Shown here: positions 1-8,708 of the stretch, one piece after another
Layout of the letters: every line of letters begins with the position of its first letter
Position numbering within the stretch: the stretch's first letter is position 1
DNA from: Gemmatimonadaceae bacterium
GTDB lineage: Bacteria > Gemmatimonadota > Gemmatimonadetes > Gemmatimonadales > Gemmatimonadaceae
DNA: 42,685 bases
Direction: 5' to 3'
NCBI GenBank assembly: GCA_014379355.1
Contig: JACMLX010000085.1
Span: 1-42,685 of the forward strand
Position numbers and translations under genes: made by a program
The notes under the pieces: generated by a model
Told to the model about the DNA's origin: nothing
The model's database searches: none
What the model saw: the letters and a program-made list of their open reading frames with translations, nothing else

Positions 1-1089
1 CAGCGCGGCACTGGATCGTCATCCGGCACGGCGCAGCCGTCACGCACACCGGCATCGACGTCTGCCGCAGCGCAGCCTTCGAACTCTCCGCGCACCGGCG
101 GAGGGTCCAGCGATGGCGGTTCCAAATTGGGCAACATCGGCACCGCAACACCGGCGACGACGCCGACCAGTACTCCGACGACCGGCACGACACCCAAGGC
201 CCCGTCGACGGGCGCTGCGTCATCGCGCACCGCCGCGGCCTGTGACGGCGGCGTGTCGTCAGGATGTGTGTCGAAGGGCCTCAACCTCGAGTACGGCCGC
301 AGCGGCGTCACGCAGAATGTGCCGCTCGCCATCGCGCAGTATCGTCTCGCGTGTGACGCGCAGGATCCTGAAGGCTGCATGAACCTCGGCCGGATGTACG
401 ACTCGCCGCATCAAGGGCTCTCGATGGACCGCGGCAAGGCGCGTCAGTACTACGCGACGGCCTGTGACGGAAACGTTGCGTACGCCTGCACAGCGCTGGG
501 CCTGGCCGCATCGAAGGGCGAAGGCGGTCCGGTCGATGACAAGAAGGCCGCGGTGCTCTTCGGGAAAGCCTGTGACAACGGCAACGTGCAGGGATGTGGC
601 ATGCTCGGCCTGGCGTATGCAACGGGCCGCGGCCTGTCACAGGACGAAACGAAGGGCCGGTCGTGGCTGACGGTGGGATGCAACGGCAAGGACACGCCAT
701 CGTGCAATGCGCTCGGTGCCATGTACGCTGATGCCCGCGGCGGGGCAACGCGCGATTCGTCACGCGCGATGACAATGTGGCGTGATGCGTGCACGGGTGC
801 GCCGAGTATTTCGGAAGCATGTGCGCGGCTTGGCGCCGGCTACCTGCGCGGCTCCGGTGTGATGCGCGATGATGGCCGCGCCGCATCGTTCCTCAGCCAG
901 GGGTGTGAGGGCGGCGTCGCGCTGGGTTGCACTTTGCTGGCGACGATGTACGAGGCTGGCTCAGCCGTGACGGCGAAGAGCGTGACGCGCGCCGCCGAGT
1001 ACTACAAGCGTGGATGCGACGGGAAGGACGAAAGGGCATGCGAGTGGGTCCGGAAGAACCCGCAGCCGGCGGCGGCGCCGAAGAAATAG
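1..1089 (+). CDS. Sel1-repeat (Hcp-like) cysteine-rich protein, 5' end outside window
   Basis: The reading frame is open from base 1 to the TAG at 1087-1089, so the start lies upstream of the window; the TTG at 127 is only an internal codon. The first ~75 residues are a Ser/Thr/Pro/Gly/Ala-rich linker that is probably disordered. The rest is a run of about seven Sel1-like helical repeats (TPR-related, ~36 residues), seen as patterns such as A-x-x-LG-x-x-Y-x-x-G and repeated C-(6-8)-C pairs (ACDGGVSSGC, GCNGKDTPSC). Paired cysteines in Sel1 repeats are typical of Hcp-type exported proteins, where each repeat carries a disulfide. Sel1 proteins usually act as protein-interaction scaffolds. The cysteines suggest an extracytoplasmic location, but the signal peptide cannot be seen here. 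The next gene converges on it. Confidence 0.85.
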   Translation, partial: QRGTGSSSGTAQPSRTPASTSAAAQPSNSPRTGGGSSDGGSKLGNIGTATPATTPTSTPTTGTTPKAPSTGAASSRTAAACDGGVSSGCVSKGLNLEYGRSGVTQNVPLAIAQYRLACDAQDPEGCMNLGRMYDSPHQGLSMDRGKARQYYATACDGNVAYACTALGLAASKGEGGPVDDKKAAVLFGKACDNGNVQGCGMLGLAYATGRGLSQDETKGRSWLTVGCNGKDTPSCNALGAMYADARGGATRDSSRAMTMWRDACTGAPSISEACARLGAGYLRGSGVMRDDGRAASFLSQGCEGGVALGCTLLATMYEAGSAVTAKSVTRAAEYYKRGCDGKDERACEWVRKNPQPAAAPKK

Positions 1090-1149
1090 GCACGTCGCGT
1101 CGTGCGTCCGAGGTGCTCGGCGGCAAGACTTTAGTGCGTAATTGGTACT

Positions 1150-4100
1150 TTATCCCGCCCCAACCACCTGAAACGCGGCCCAGGCATTTGGCCGCGCCCA
1201 CGCCGGACGCCACGCCGGAACCTTGCCGGAACGCATGTCCGATTGGGCGCGCTTGAGTGACTCGGCGGCGCTCGGCGCATCGGCGTCGTCCAGCCAGTGG
1301 CGGTAGAAGGCGCCCATCAACGCGCGCGTCGCCGAATCCTCCACCTTCCAGAGACTGACGAGCAGCGTCTCGGCGCCGAGTGCGAGGAACGCACGCTGAA
1401 GGCCCAGCACGCCTTCGGTGGTGCTGGCAGCGCCGAGACCGGTCTCGCAGGCGGAGAGTACGACAAGTCGAGCGGAGAGTGTGAGCCGTTCCGTTTCCGC
1501 CGCGTCCAGCAGATCGCCGACCGTCATCACGCTGGGTGCACCGGAGTCGACGGCCGCGAACTGCAGATAGCTTCCGCGTGCACTGGCCGCATCAGGGAAC
1601 GCGGCAGCATGTGTGGCGAAGTGAATCAGCGGTGCCGTGCGCAGACGGTCGCGTACCGAACGAACCGTGGCGGCACGATCAGTGAGCAGAGTTGCTCCCT
1701 GACCTGCGAGCAACGTGTCGGCAACCCAGTGGGCCTCTGCGCGGGCTCCCGGCAGCGAGACGACGCCCGGCGGCATGGCGGGATCGCCCACGATCAGTGC
1801 GCGGGTGCCGAGAGCGGCTCGTGTGGGACGCGTGCGCAATCGCGACGACGCGGTAGACGCGATCGCATCGAGAGTGGTGAGCGAGGGAACGAGTCGAACG
1901 GCGACTCGCGCGCCGAGCTGAGTACCTCGCGAGTCGATTGGAAGCGCGGCCCATGGCACGAGTGACAGGATGCCGTCGGGCACGAGCACGACTTCAGTGG
2001 CGCCGAGCAGCACCTCGCGAATGGCCGGGGGCAGGATCGCCTGTGCGAGCGCTCGCGGCGCGAGCGAGTCATCGGCTGATCGCAGGAGCTCGAAGCTCGC
2101 AGTCGGGGCGCTCCTCGGCACGATGACGGGCAGCGCCGTGCCGACTGCTGCGCGTTGCGATCCCCGGGCCCCGACGAGTGCGCGGATGCGCGCAGTGAGA
2201 CGTCGGAGACTGTCGGTGCGGATCGGCACGAGTGCCGCGCGGAGAGTCCCCGTCGGCGAAATCGCGAGGACAAGCAAAGTGTCACGGTAGCTGTCGAACG
2301 TGACGAATGCGCGACCGGGTCGCGCGAGCCGCGTCAGCATCGCCGCGGTCGATGCCGCAACCTTCGTGACGAAGGTGGAATCTTCGATCAGCGCGCCACC
2401 GCGGCGCAGCGCGCGGAGGGCCTGGCCGCGTCCGCGTTCGAGGGCGCCCCAGGCTTCGACGGTGTCGGTTCTGCCAGCCGGCCCGGAGACGCGACCCGAA
2501 GGCGAAAGAGCAAGTCTCGCCCACACACTGGCTACAGAAAGACCCTTGTCCTCAACGGCTGTGACGCGCAGGAAGTCGCCTGGTGCTGTAGTCGCCACGT
2601 TCGCTTGCAGCCACGAAGCGCGCATGAGAGTTCGCCGCGCCGAATCGCGCTGACCCAGCGCGATCAATGTGAACCCCAGATTCCGCAGCGTCGCCGCCTC
2701 ACCCTGCCGATCCGTTACGGCGCGCTGCAACGAAAGTGCAGCGCGGTAGTATGTGGCAGCCGAGTCGCGCTGATTGAGCTCGTCGAACACCACCCCGATA
2801 TTCATGAGCGTTGTGGCCTCTCTTGCCCTATCGCCAACTGCCCTGCTCAAGCGCAAGGCGGCGCGGTAGTAGAAGACGGCTGAATCGCGCTGGCCTGACC
2901 CGTCGAAGACTGCGCCGATGTTCAATAGCGTGATCGCCTCGCCCGCCCGATCGCCAGTTGCGCGTCGTATTGGCAATGCAGCGCGATGATAAACCGCCGC
3001 CGAGTCGCGCTGGCCCAGCGCTTCGAACACAACGCCAAGATTGGAGAGCGTTGTTGCCAGCCCTGACAGGTCGCCGACGGCGCGGCGAAGGGGCAGCGCA
3101 GCTTGATAGTACGCTCTGGCCGAGTCACGCTGGCCGAGTGCCTCGAACACTACACCAAGGTTGGACAGCACGGTCGCCTCACCGACTCGACTTCCAGCAC
3201 TGCGGTGCATCCGAAGCGCCGCACGCGTATAGGCGATTGCCGAATCGCGTTGGCCTGTAGCGTGGTATACCATCCCGATGTTTGCGAGCGATGTCGCTTC
3301 GCCCGCGCGGTCACCGGCGGCGCGAAACATGCCAAGTGCCGCGCGGTAGTAGACGAGCGCTGAATCGCGCTGGCCCAGACCGTTGAATACGCCTCCGATG
3401 TTGTTGACAGTGATCGACGCGGACGGACTGAATCCCCTGGCGCGTTGCAGTGTGAGCGCGGACCGATAGTAGGCCGCGGCGGAATCCGGATGGCCTAGCG
3501 CGTGGAAGACTGCTCCGATGTTGGCCAACGCGGTCGCCTCGCCGTCTCGGTCGCCGACGATGCGTCGCAATCTCAGTGCGGCACGATGGTATACAATTGC
3601 TGAGTCATTCTGGCCTGAATCGTGGAAGAGCACGCCCAAATTCGTAAGAGAGGCGGCCTCACCTCCCTGATCTCCAGCCAAGAGGTACAGCGCCAGCGCG
3701 TCGTGATAGTGCGCTGCGGCCGAGTCGCCCTGTCCTTGCTGACTGAACAGGATGCCGATCAGGTTCAGAGCAGTGGCCTGTCCGACGCGATCTCCGGAAG
3801 CGCGGTGCAGAGCCAGCATTGCGCGGTATTGCGCCGCGGCGGAGTCGGGACGACCCTGCTGTTGAAGGACGAATCCGATATCCATAAGGATTCTTGCCTC
3901 GGCGGATCGATGGTCGCCTTCGCGCTCCAATTGCAGCGCGACGCGGTAGTGCACGATCGCGGAGTCGAGCTGGCCACGCGCGCTCCACATCCGTCCGATG
4001 TTGATGATCGTGGTCGCTTCGCCCGACCGGTCTCCGATGACTCGCCAGAGTGGCACTGCCAATCGATAGTATGTGGTAGCCGAGTCGCTCTGCTGGAGCG

Positions 4101-4578
4101 CTTCCAGATTGAACCCAATGTTGTTGAGTGAAATCGCTTCACCGCGGCGATCGCCGATCGCGCGCTGAATCGATACGGCAGCGTGATAGTAGAATACGGC
4201 CGAATCGAACTGGCGCAGAGATTGGAACACTCGTCCTCTACCACTCAGCGCACCAGCTTCTCCAGGTCTATGCCGAAGTACTCTCCTGAGCAGAACCTCT
4301 CGGCGAAGTGTCTCGAGTGAAGTCGCGAAATTGGAATCCCTGAATTGACGAATTGCCTGCACGTGCAAAGAGTCAGCGCGGACCATTTGCTCGTGGTCGT
4401 TCGCGACACCAGAATTCCGGCCGTCACTGGCGGATTGCGCGTAGGCGTTCACGCTGAAGAGGAATGCGCCAACGAATGCTGCCATCGAGCAAGCGCGACG
4501 CATCACGTGCGTCGCGTCACCGACGCACCAGTCCTCCATGCAAGCGAACATCCGAGCAGCACGCTGCCCACTACTCAT
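1150..4578 (-). CDS. Secreted TPR-CHAT protein (caspase-like peptidase domain)
   Basis: 1142 residues. About residues 100-660 form 14 tetratricopeptide units of exactly 40 residues, with the consensus GQRDSA-x-x-YYRAAL-x-L-x-RA-x-GDR-x-GEA-x-x-L-x-NIG. The C-terminal ~350 residues are a CHAT domain (caspase HetF associated with TPRs). The probable catalytic pair is visible: His in HFATHA (about residue 990) and Cys in VVLSACETGLG (about residue 1044). CHAT domains are caspase-fold cysteine peptidases that the TPR array usually gates. An AGGAG lies 9 bases before ATG 4578. However, the likely signal peptide (MRRACSMAAFVGAFLF...AYAQ) begins at ATG 4503, so that start (1117 residues) is possible. 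The signal peptide suggests a periplasmic location, unlike the cytoplasmic TPR-CHAT of CRISPR craspase. Natural substrate unknown. Confidence 0.88.
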   Translation of the reverse strand: MSSGQRAARMFACMEDWCVGDATHVMRRACSMAAFVGAFLFSVNAYAQSASDGRNSGVANDHEQMVRADSLHVQAIRQFRDSNFATSLETLRREVLLRRVLRHRPGEAGALSGRGRVFQSLRQFDSAVFYYHAAVSIQRAIGDRRGEAISLNNIGFNLEALQQSDSATTYYRLAVPLWRVIGDRSGEATTIINIGRMWSARGQLDSAIVHYRVALQLEREGDHRSAEARILMDIGFVLQQQGRPDSAAAQYRAMLALHRASGDRVGQATALNLIGILFSQQGQGDSAAAHYHDALALYLLAGDQGGEAASLTNLGVLFHDSGQNDSAIVYHRAALRLRRIVGDRDGEATALANIGAVFHALGHPDSAAAYYRSALTLQRARGFSPSASITVNNIGGVFNGLGQRDSALVYYRAALGMFRAAGDRAGEATSLANIGMVYHATGQRDSAIAYTRAALRMHRSAGSRVGEATVLSNLGVVFEALGQRDSARAYYQAALPLRRAVGDLSGLATTLSNLGVVFEALGQRDSAAVYHRAALPIRRATGDRAGEAITLLNIGAVFDGSGQRDSAVFYYRAALRLSRAVGDRAREATTLMNIGVVFDELNQRDSAATYYRAALSLQRAVTDRQGEAATLRNLGFTLIALGQRDSARRTLMRASWLQANVATTAPGDFLRVTAVEDKGLSVASVWARLALSPSGRVSGPAGRTDTVEAWGALERGRGQALRALRRGGALIEDSTFVTKVAASTAAMLTRLARPGRAFVTFDSYRDTLLVLAISPTGTLRAALVPIRTDSLRRLTARIRALVGARGSQRAAVGTALPVIVPRSAPTASFELLRSADDSLAPRALAQAILPPAIREVLLGATEVVLVPDGILSLVPWAALPIDSRGTQLGARVAVRLVPSLTTLDAIASTASSRLRTRPTRAALGTRALIVGDPAMPPGVVSLPGARAEAHWVADTLLAGQGATLLTDRAATVRSVRDRLRTAPLIHFATHAAAFPDAASARGSYLQFAAVDSGAPSVMTVGDLLDAAETERLTLSARLVVLSACETGLGAASTTEGVLGLQRAFLALGAETLLVSLWKVEDSATRALMGAFYRHWLDDADAPSAAESLKRAQSDMRSGKVPAWRPAWARPNAWAAFQVVGAG

Positions 4579-4651
4579 CGCTACTTGCTCCTCAGCCGTT
4601 GGGCAGGATGAAACTCAGCGGAGAATGCGACCAGTCGGCACATGCAGCGTT

Positions 4652-5473
4652 TCAACTTTCGCTACCTGCGCGCGATAGCACTGCGCGCCGCACATTCCGC
4701 GCCGCCACATCATCCTGCCACGGCTGCGCCAGCTCGCGCAGCACGGACTTCGCCACCACCGGATGCATCGGCCCGGTGCGCGACAACATCCGCGCCAGCA
4801 GTGCCGCCATCACCGGCGCGGCGTAGCTGCTGCCTGTGACGGTTTTCACGCCGCCGCCGATCCACGGCGCCGACACACCCTGGCCACCGGTCGCGAACTC
4901 GACGAGATGCCCTGGCAGGTGATGGAACACCCCCGTTTCCGTCCGTGCCATGTTCACCGACACGACCGTCGGAAAATGCGACGGCCATTCGCGTCGGTCG
5001 ATGTCGACATTGCTGCATGCCGATACGACGTGCACGTGACGCAGGTACGCCTCATCCACCCAGTCCTTGAACGGCAGTACGAACGCCGCATCACCGCGAC
5101 AGCCGAAACTGCAGTTGAGGATGTGATACCCGCGAGCCATCGCGAGGCGTGCGCCGGCACCGATGATGACGCTGCGACTCGCCAGGTCGGCTCCGAGCAC
5201 ACGAAAGCTCCCGATTTCCGCCTGCGGTGCGATGTCGCGGATGATGCCGGCGATGGCCGTACCATGTCCGTACGCATCCTCTCCCGCGCCGTCGCTCACG
5301 CTCACGCGTGGACCGTCGCCGAGCAGGATCACATCGTCGCGCAACCGCAGTCCGCGCAGCGCGGGATGTCCGGCCTCGATGCCCGTGTCGAGCACGGCGA
5401 TGCGGATGCCGGCACCATCGCCCTCGCGCAACGCAGCACGCGGCCCATCGAGGTGCAGGACCGATTCAGGCAC
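4652..5473 (-). CDS. Compact S8 (subtilisin-like) serine protease
   Basis: 273 residues from a GTG start. The full subtilase triad is visible: Asp29 in IAVLDTGIEAGHP, His70 in YGHGTAIAGI and Ser216 in GSSYAAPVMAAL. An Asn in VVSACSNVD fits the oxyanion-hole position. There is no signal peptide or propeptide and little sequence outside the catalytic core, so it is probably cytoplasmic and made active, or activated by a partner. The start overlaps the end of the upstream GAF gene by 8 bases, which implies translational coupling within the cyclase-GAF-protease operon. It ends 73 bases before the TPR-CHAT start on the same strand, so the second protease may belong to the same transcription unit. 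The target is not known. Confidence 0.88.
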   Translation of the reverse strand: MPESVLHLDGPRAALREGDGAGIRIAVLDTGIEAGHPALRGLRLRDDVILLGDGPRVSVSDGAGEDAYGHGTAIAGIIRDIAPQAEIGSFRVLGADLASRSVIIGAGARLAMARGYHILNCSFGCRGDAAFVLPFKDWVDEAYLRHVHVVSACSNVDIDRREWPSHFPTVVSVNMARTETGVFHHLPGHLVEFATGGQGVSAPWIGGGVKTVTGSSYAAPVMAALLARMLSRTGPMHPVVAKSVLRELAQPWQDDVAARNVRRAVLSRAGSES

Positions 5474-6044
5474 TGGTGAGGCCAGTCACGGAATCCAGCA
5501 GCACGAGGTCCACCAGCCGACCAGCCACATTCACATCCCGTTCGAAGCTTTCGAGGTGCGCCGGTGAGAATCCGGGTGCGAGCACATCCCCGCGCAGTTG
5601 CACACACGACACCACGCCCTGCACACCGCCGCCGAACACCAGCGGCACCGCCATCATCGCCACCGTCTCGACGCCAAGCAGTGCATCCAGTGTGGCGTCT
5701 CGCAGCATGTGCTCAGCGATGTCGTTCTCGCAGAACGATTGCTGCGTCACCGCGACCATGCCGATCAGCCCGTGCGCAATCGGCTGTCGAAACGTGTCGA
5801 CCACCCGCGCGGCGTGCGGCCCGGTGTTCACTGCGGGTATCAGGTCACCGTCCCGCACGAGCCACACCGTGCCTTCGTGCGCGCCGCACCGATCGAATGC
5901 CTCCTCGATCACGTCGCGCGGCAGGGCTGCCTGCGTGCTGCGGAACCACGGCCCGTCCAGCAACGCAGCGCGCTCGTGCAGGCGCTGCAGCAACATCGGA
6001 CCGACACTCGCCAGTGCGGGATCGGGGCGGAATTGATGCGGCAT
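5466..6044 (-). CDS. GAF-domain protein
   Basis: 192 residues. The central part has GAF-fold character: residues ~50-175, with GTVWLVRDGDLIPAVNTGP, then GLIGMVAVTQQSF and MAVPLVFGGGVQGVVSCVQL, the last being the typical final strand pair. No output domain is present, so it probably senses a small ligand or acts as a regulatory subunit. It sits between a class III nucleotide cyclase (18 bases upstream) and an S8 protease (8-base overlap). An attractive but unproven reading is that it binds the cyclic nucleotide made by the cyclase and controls the protease. GAF domains bind cAMP or cGMP in several families, but also many other ligands. Confidence 0.75.
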   Translation of the reverse strand: MPHQFRPDPALASVGPMLLQRLHERAALLDGPWFRSTQAALPRDVIEEAFDRCGAHEGTVWLVRDGDLIPAVNTGPHAARVVDTFRQPIAHGLIGMVAVTQQSFCENDIAEHMLRDATLDALLGVETVAMMAVPLVFGGGVQGVVSCVQLRGDVLAPGFSPAHLESFERDVNVAGRLVDLVLLDSVTGLTSA

Positions 6045-6062
6045 GCGTGTGCTCGATGAAGA

Positions 6063-7871
6063 TCAGTGAGACGAGGCCTGAACAGCATGCAATCTGAACG
6101 CGTGCACCGTATGCGCACGTCCGCTCAATGGCAACGCGCCAAGGTCCGTCGCCGGTGGCGCGGATGCACCCATCAACGCCATCGTGTCAGCGGACACCAC
6201 GATGCGACACCGGGTCGTGACCGTGGCGTCATCTGCAATATCCACACTCTGGAGACGTGCGGCGACATTCACCACGTCACCGACGACGGTGTACTTGAGT
6301 CGCGTCGTGCCACCGATGGTGCCGGCCGCCGCGGTGCCGCTGTGCACACCGATGCGGGCCTGCGTGCCGTTGGTACCCAGGGATGCCGGCAGCAGCCGCT
6401 CGATGCTCGCGGCCAGCGATTGCGCACACTGCACCGCATTGATGGCGTCACGCGAGATGGTTGCCGCGTCGGTGCGTGGCACAGGCACACCGAAGTCCGC
6501 CTTGATGCCGTCGCCAGCGAAATCGTCGACCAGGCCACCGTGCGCCGCGATGTCCGCCGCGCATGCCGCGGTCACATCGGTGAGCAGCTGCATCACATCG
6601 CGTGCGGGCGTCGCTTCGCTGTAACGAGTGAAGCCACGCAGGTCGACGAACAGCACGGTCACCGGCAGTTGCAGCGGCGCCGGCCGCCCGCCCTGCAGGT
6701 ACAGATGGCGTGCGCTCCACGCTTCCGCCGCCAGCGCGGGCGTCACGAATCGCGAGAACAGCAGCGTGGTGAGACGCTGTCGGCGACGGGCCTGCCACAA
6801 TTCCACCGCTTCCGCGCCAAGCATGCCGAGCATGAGTGCAAGGATCGCGGTGCCGAGCGGCAGCCACAGGCCGCTGGCATCGATCAACCACAGGACGATT
6901 GCGACCTGCGCGACGAGTGCAACACCGGCAAGTACGATGCTCGATCGGAGCGACGTCAGGGCAGCGATACACGCACCGAGCACCGCCGCGGCGAGCAGCC
7001 ACAGGCCATTGACCCACCAGGTGGCGTCCTGCAGCGGTGCGACGTCGTCCAGCGCGATGCGGGCGCGCGCATTCGTTTCGTGCGCGAGCACGGCGAGCGG
7101 CGGCATCGCGCCGACACTCGTGGGCACGCTGCGGCTGTCATCGATGCCCAGCAACACCGTGGCGTCGGCGACAATGCGATGCAATGCCTCCGGCGCGAGT
7201 GTGAGCACGCTGTCGATCGAGAGCGCGCACGCACCGTACCATGCCGTGTCGGGCCGCGCGAATCGAAGCCGCATCGACAGATTCCCGCCGGTCGTTATCG
7301 GCCGTCCTGACAGGACGGCCGCCATTCGATCACTGAGCCACGATTCGCCCGTCGCGGCGCGCCGCGACTGACGCACGACACCGTCAGGGTCGCGCAGCAG
7401 TTCCGTGTAGCCGATGCGCGCCGCGGTCCCGCCGCGCACCCGCAGCGAGTCCGCCAGAAACCACGGCCACGCGATCGAATCACCGCCCAGCGCCACACCA
7501 ATGACCGCGTGCGGTGACGCCGGCAGAAGGTCCGGGAGCGTGCCCGTCGGCGCGACGGGAACGGACAGATCGATCGCCACACCGACCGCGCGTGCACCGG
7601 CGCTGTCCATCCGCACCACGGCCGTCGCGATCTTCCAGTCACCAGTGCGCGATGGCACGCGTACCACGATCAACCGCGGCATGATCGGGGTATCAGCCAG
7701 CGCGGTCGCCACGCGATCATCGGTGGCACGATCGAGTGCCGAGTCGATCTGCAGGAATGCCGCCACCGCAAGTCCCGTCAGCGCTGTCAGTACGCCACCG
7801 AAAATCGCAAGGCGGCGTGCATCGAGGAAACGTTCCCGGGCTGGTGGGGTGTCGATCATGCGAGGCATCAT
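6063..7871 (-). CDS. CHASE2-domain class III adenylate/guanylate cyclase
   Basis: 602 residues. TM1 lies at about 21-41, an extracytoplasmic CHASE2 sensor at ~45-285, three further membrane helices at ~287-353, and a class III cyclase domain from ~400. Metal-binding Asp410 (VLFVDLRGF) and Asp454 (FAGDG) are present, as are the transition-state Asn535 and Arg539 in NVAARLQ. The position that usually holds the substrate-selecting Lys (K-F-x-GD) is Asp450, while the second selector is Thr528 (KYTVVGD). ATP or GTP specificity is therefore uncertain. Two adjacent ATGs (7871 and 7868) are possible starts, and neither has a strong Shine-Dalgarno. It is the first gene of the operon with the GAF protein and S8 protease, and it is divergent from the DUF928-like gene with 67 bases between them. 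Confidence 0.88.
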   Translation of the reverse strand: MMPRMIDTPPARERFLDARRLAIFGGVLTALTGLAVAAFLQIDSALDRATDDRVATALADTPIMPRLIVVRVPSRTGDWKIATAVVRMDSAGARAVGVAIDLSVPVAPTGTLPDLLPASPHAVIGVALGGDSIAWPWFLADSLRVRGGTAARIGYTELLRDPDGVVRQSRRAATGESWLSDRMAAVLSGRPITTGGNLSMRLRFARPDTAWYGACALSIDSVLTLAPEALHRIVADATVLLGIDDSRSVPTSVGAMPPLAVLAHETNARARIALDDVAPLQDATWWVNGLWLLAAAVLGACIAALTSLRSSIVLAGVALVAQVAIVLWLIDASGLWLPLGTAILALMLGMLGAEAVELWQARRRQRLTTLLFSRFVTPALAAEAWSARHLYLQGGRPAPLQLPVTVLFVDLRGFTRYSEATPARDVMQLLTDVTAACAADIAAHGGLVDDFAGDGIKADFGVPVPRTDAATISRDAINAVQCAQSLAASIERLLPASLGTNGTQARIGVHSGTAAAGTIGGTTRLKYTVVGDVVNVAARLQSVDIADDATVTTRCRIVVSADTMALMGASAPPATDLGALPLSGRAHTVHAFRLHAVQASSH

Positions 7872-7938
7872 AGTCCAGTCGATATCGCATATTGCAGTGA
7901 CGGTTCACCGCACGTTGTGCACAGCCCCCGGTTCCGCG

Positions 7939-8616
7939 ATGGGTTTTCTGAAAGCCTGCTCCCTGCCTCGGTGTCACGGCGCACTGCTCGGCGCAATCCT
8001 GTCGGCATCGACGCTCGCGGCGCAGGACACGGTGCGTACCACGCCGCCTCCATCGACCGCCAGCCGGATCGGCGCGCGGTTGCTGGTCGTCTTCCGCCCG
8101 CCCGCCCGTGGCGTGCGACGTGAGCGTGCGTTGACGCGCGGCGGTGACGGCGCACGATTGCTCATTCCTTCGCCCGCCGTCGACACACTCATTCCGCAAA
8201 CCTTGCGCGACGCACCATTCGTGGCCGTCTGCGCTGCCGGTGAACCCGATTCCGCGCGACTCGTCGTCCGTGTCGGCGACGTGCTCAGCGCCGCCATGAT
8301 CCCGCTCAAGCCCGGACTCAATCGGATCGCGATCGGTGATGTCAACCTGCCCCTCCGCGACGGCGATGTGGCCGAGTGGTCGCTTCGGACGCGATCCGGT
8401 GAAGTGTTCCTGCAGGACTACATCCAGCGACAGGTGGTGCCGAGCACACCGACCATCACCGCGCTGGCCCGCAACGGCATCTGGTACGATGCGCTCGACC
8501 TGTTCGTGGTGGACGAGTTGCGCGGCATACCGCTCGCGAAGGAACGACTGGCCGCATTCCTCACCAACGTCGGCGCCGAACCGTGCAACGCGGTGCCCGC
8601 GAACACTCCGCCGTGA
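7939..8616 (+). CDS. Secreted DUF928-like protein
   Basis: 225 residues from ATG 7939. The open frame runs further upstream, but that part is antisense to the cyclase gene and is rejected. The N-terminus is a plausible signal peptide (hydrophobic GALLGAILSAST, then LAAQD). The body resembles DUF928: an early VFRPPARGVRRERALTRGG segment, an ARLLIPSPA strand, mid-domain beta strands ending ARLVVRV, and a helical end GIWYDALDLFVVDELRG. To my knowledge DUF928 genes often lie near CHASE2 and CHAT genes, notably in cyanobacteria, which matches this neighbourhood. Biochemical function is unknown. An extracytoplasmic partner for the CHASE2 sensor or the CHAT protein is a reasonable inference. The family call is from pattern memory. 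Confidence 0.68.
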   Translation: MGFLKACSLPRCHGALLGAILSASTLAAQDTVRTTPPPSTASRIGARLLVVFRPPARGVRRERALTRGGDGARLLIPSPAVDTLIPQTLRDAPFVAVCAAGEPDSARLVVRVGDVLSAAMIPLKPGLNRIAIGDVNLPLRDGDVAEWSLRTRSGEVFLQDYIQRQVVPSTPTITALARNGIWYDALDLFVVDELRGIPLAKERLAAFLTNVGAEPCNAVPANTPP

Positions 8617-8637
8617 ACAGGCACGCATGAAATGCAG

Positions 8638-8668
8638 CGGGGGATGCGCCGATGTGGCACATCCCCCG
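8638..8668. terminator. Hairpin between convergent genes
   Basis: A perfect 9-bp stem (CGGGGGATG at 8638-8646, CATCCCCCG at 8660-8668) with a 13-base loop sits between the convergent genes ending at 8616 and 8709. It is symmetrical, so it could end transcription from both sides. No long T-tract follows on either strand, so it is a weak intrinsic terminator or simply a stabilising 3' hairpin. Confidence 0.5.
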
Positions 8669-8708
8669 TGAGTCTCATCGCGACGCAGTGACGCGCCGAC
8701 GCGACGAC

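Noticed and set aside
2640-4260. Regular 120-base repeats suggesting a CRISPR or satellite array
   Set aside because: The period is the 40-residue TPR unit of an intact coding sequence. There is no repeat-spacer structure.
7414-7938. N-terminal 175-codon extension of the DUF928-like gene
   Set aside because: It is antisense to the cyclase coding region and Arg/Ser-rich. A signal peptide begins at the internal ATG 7939.
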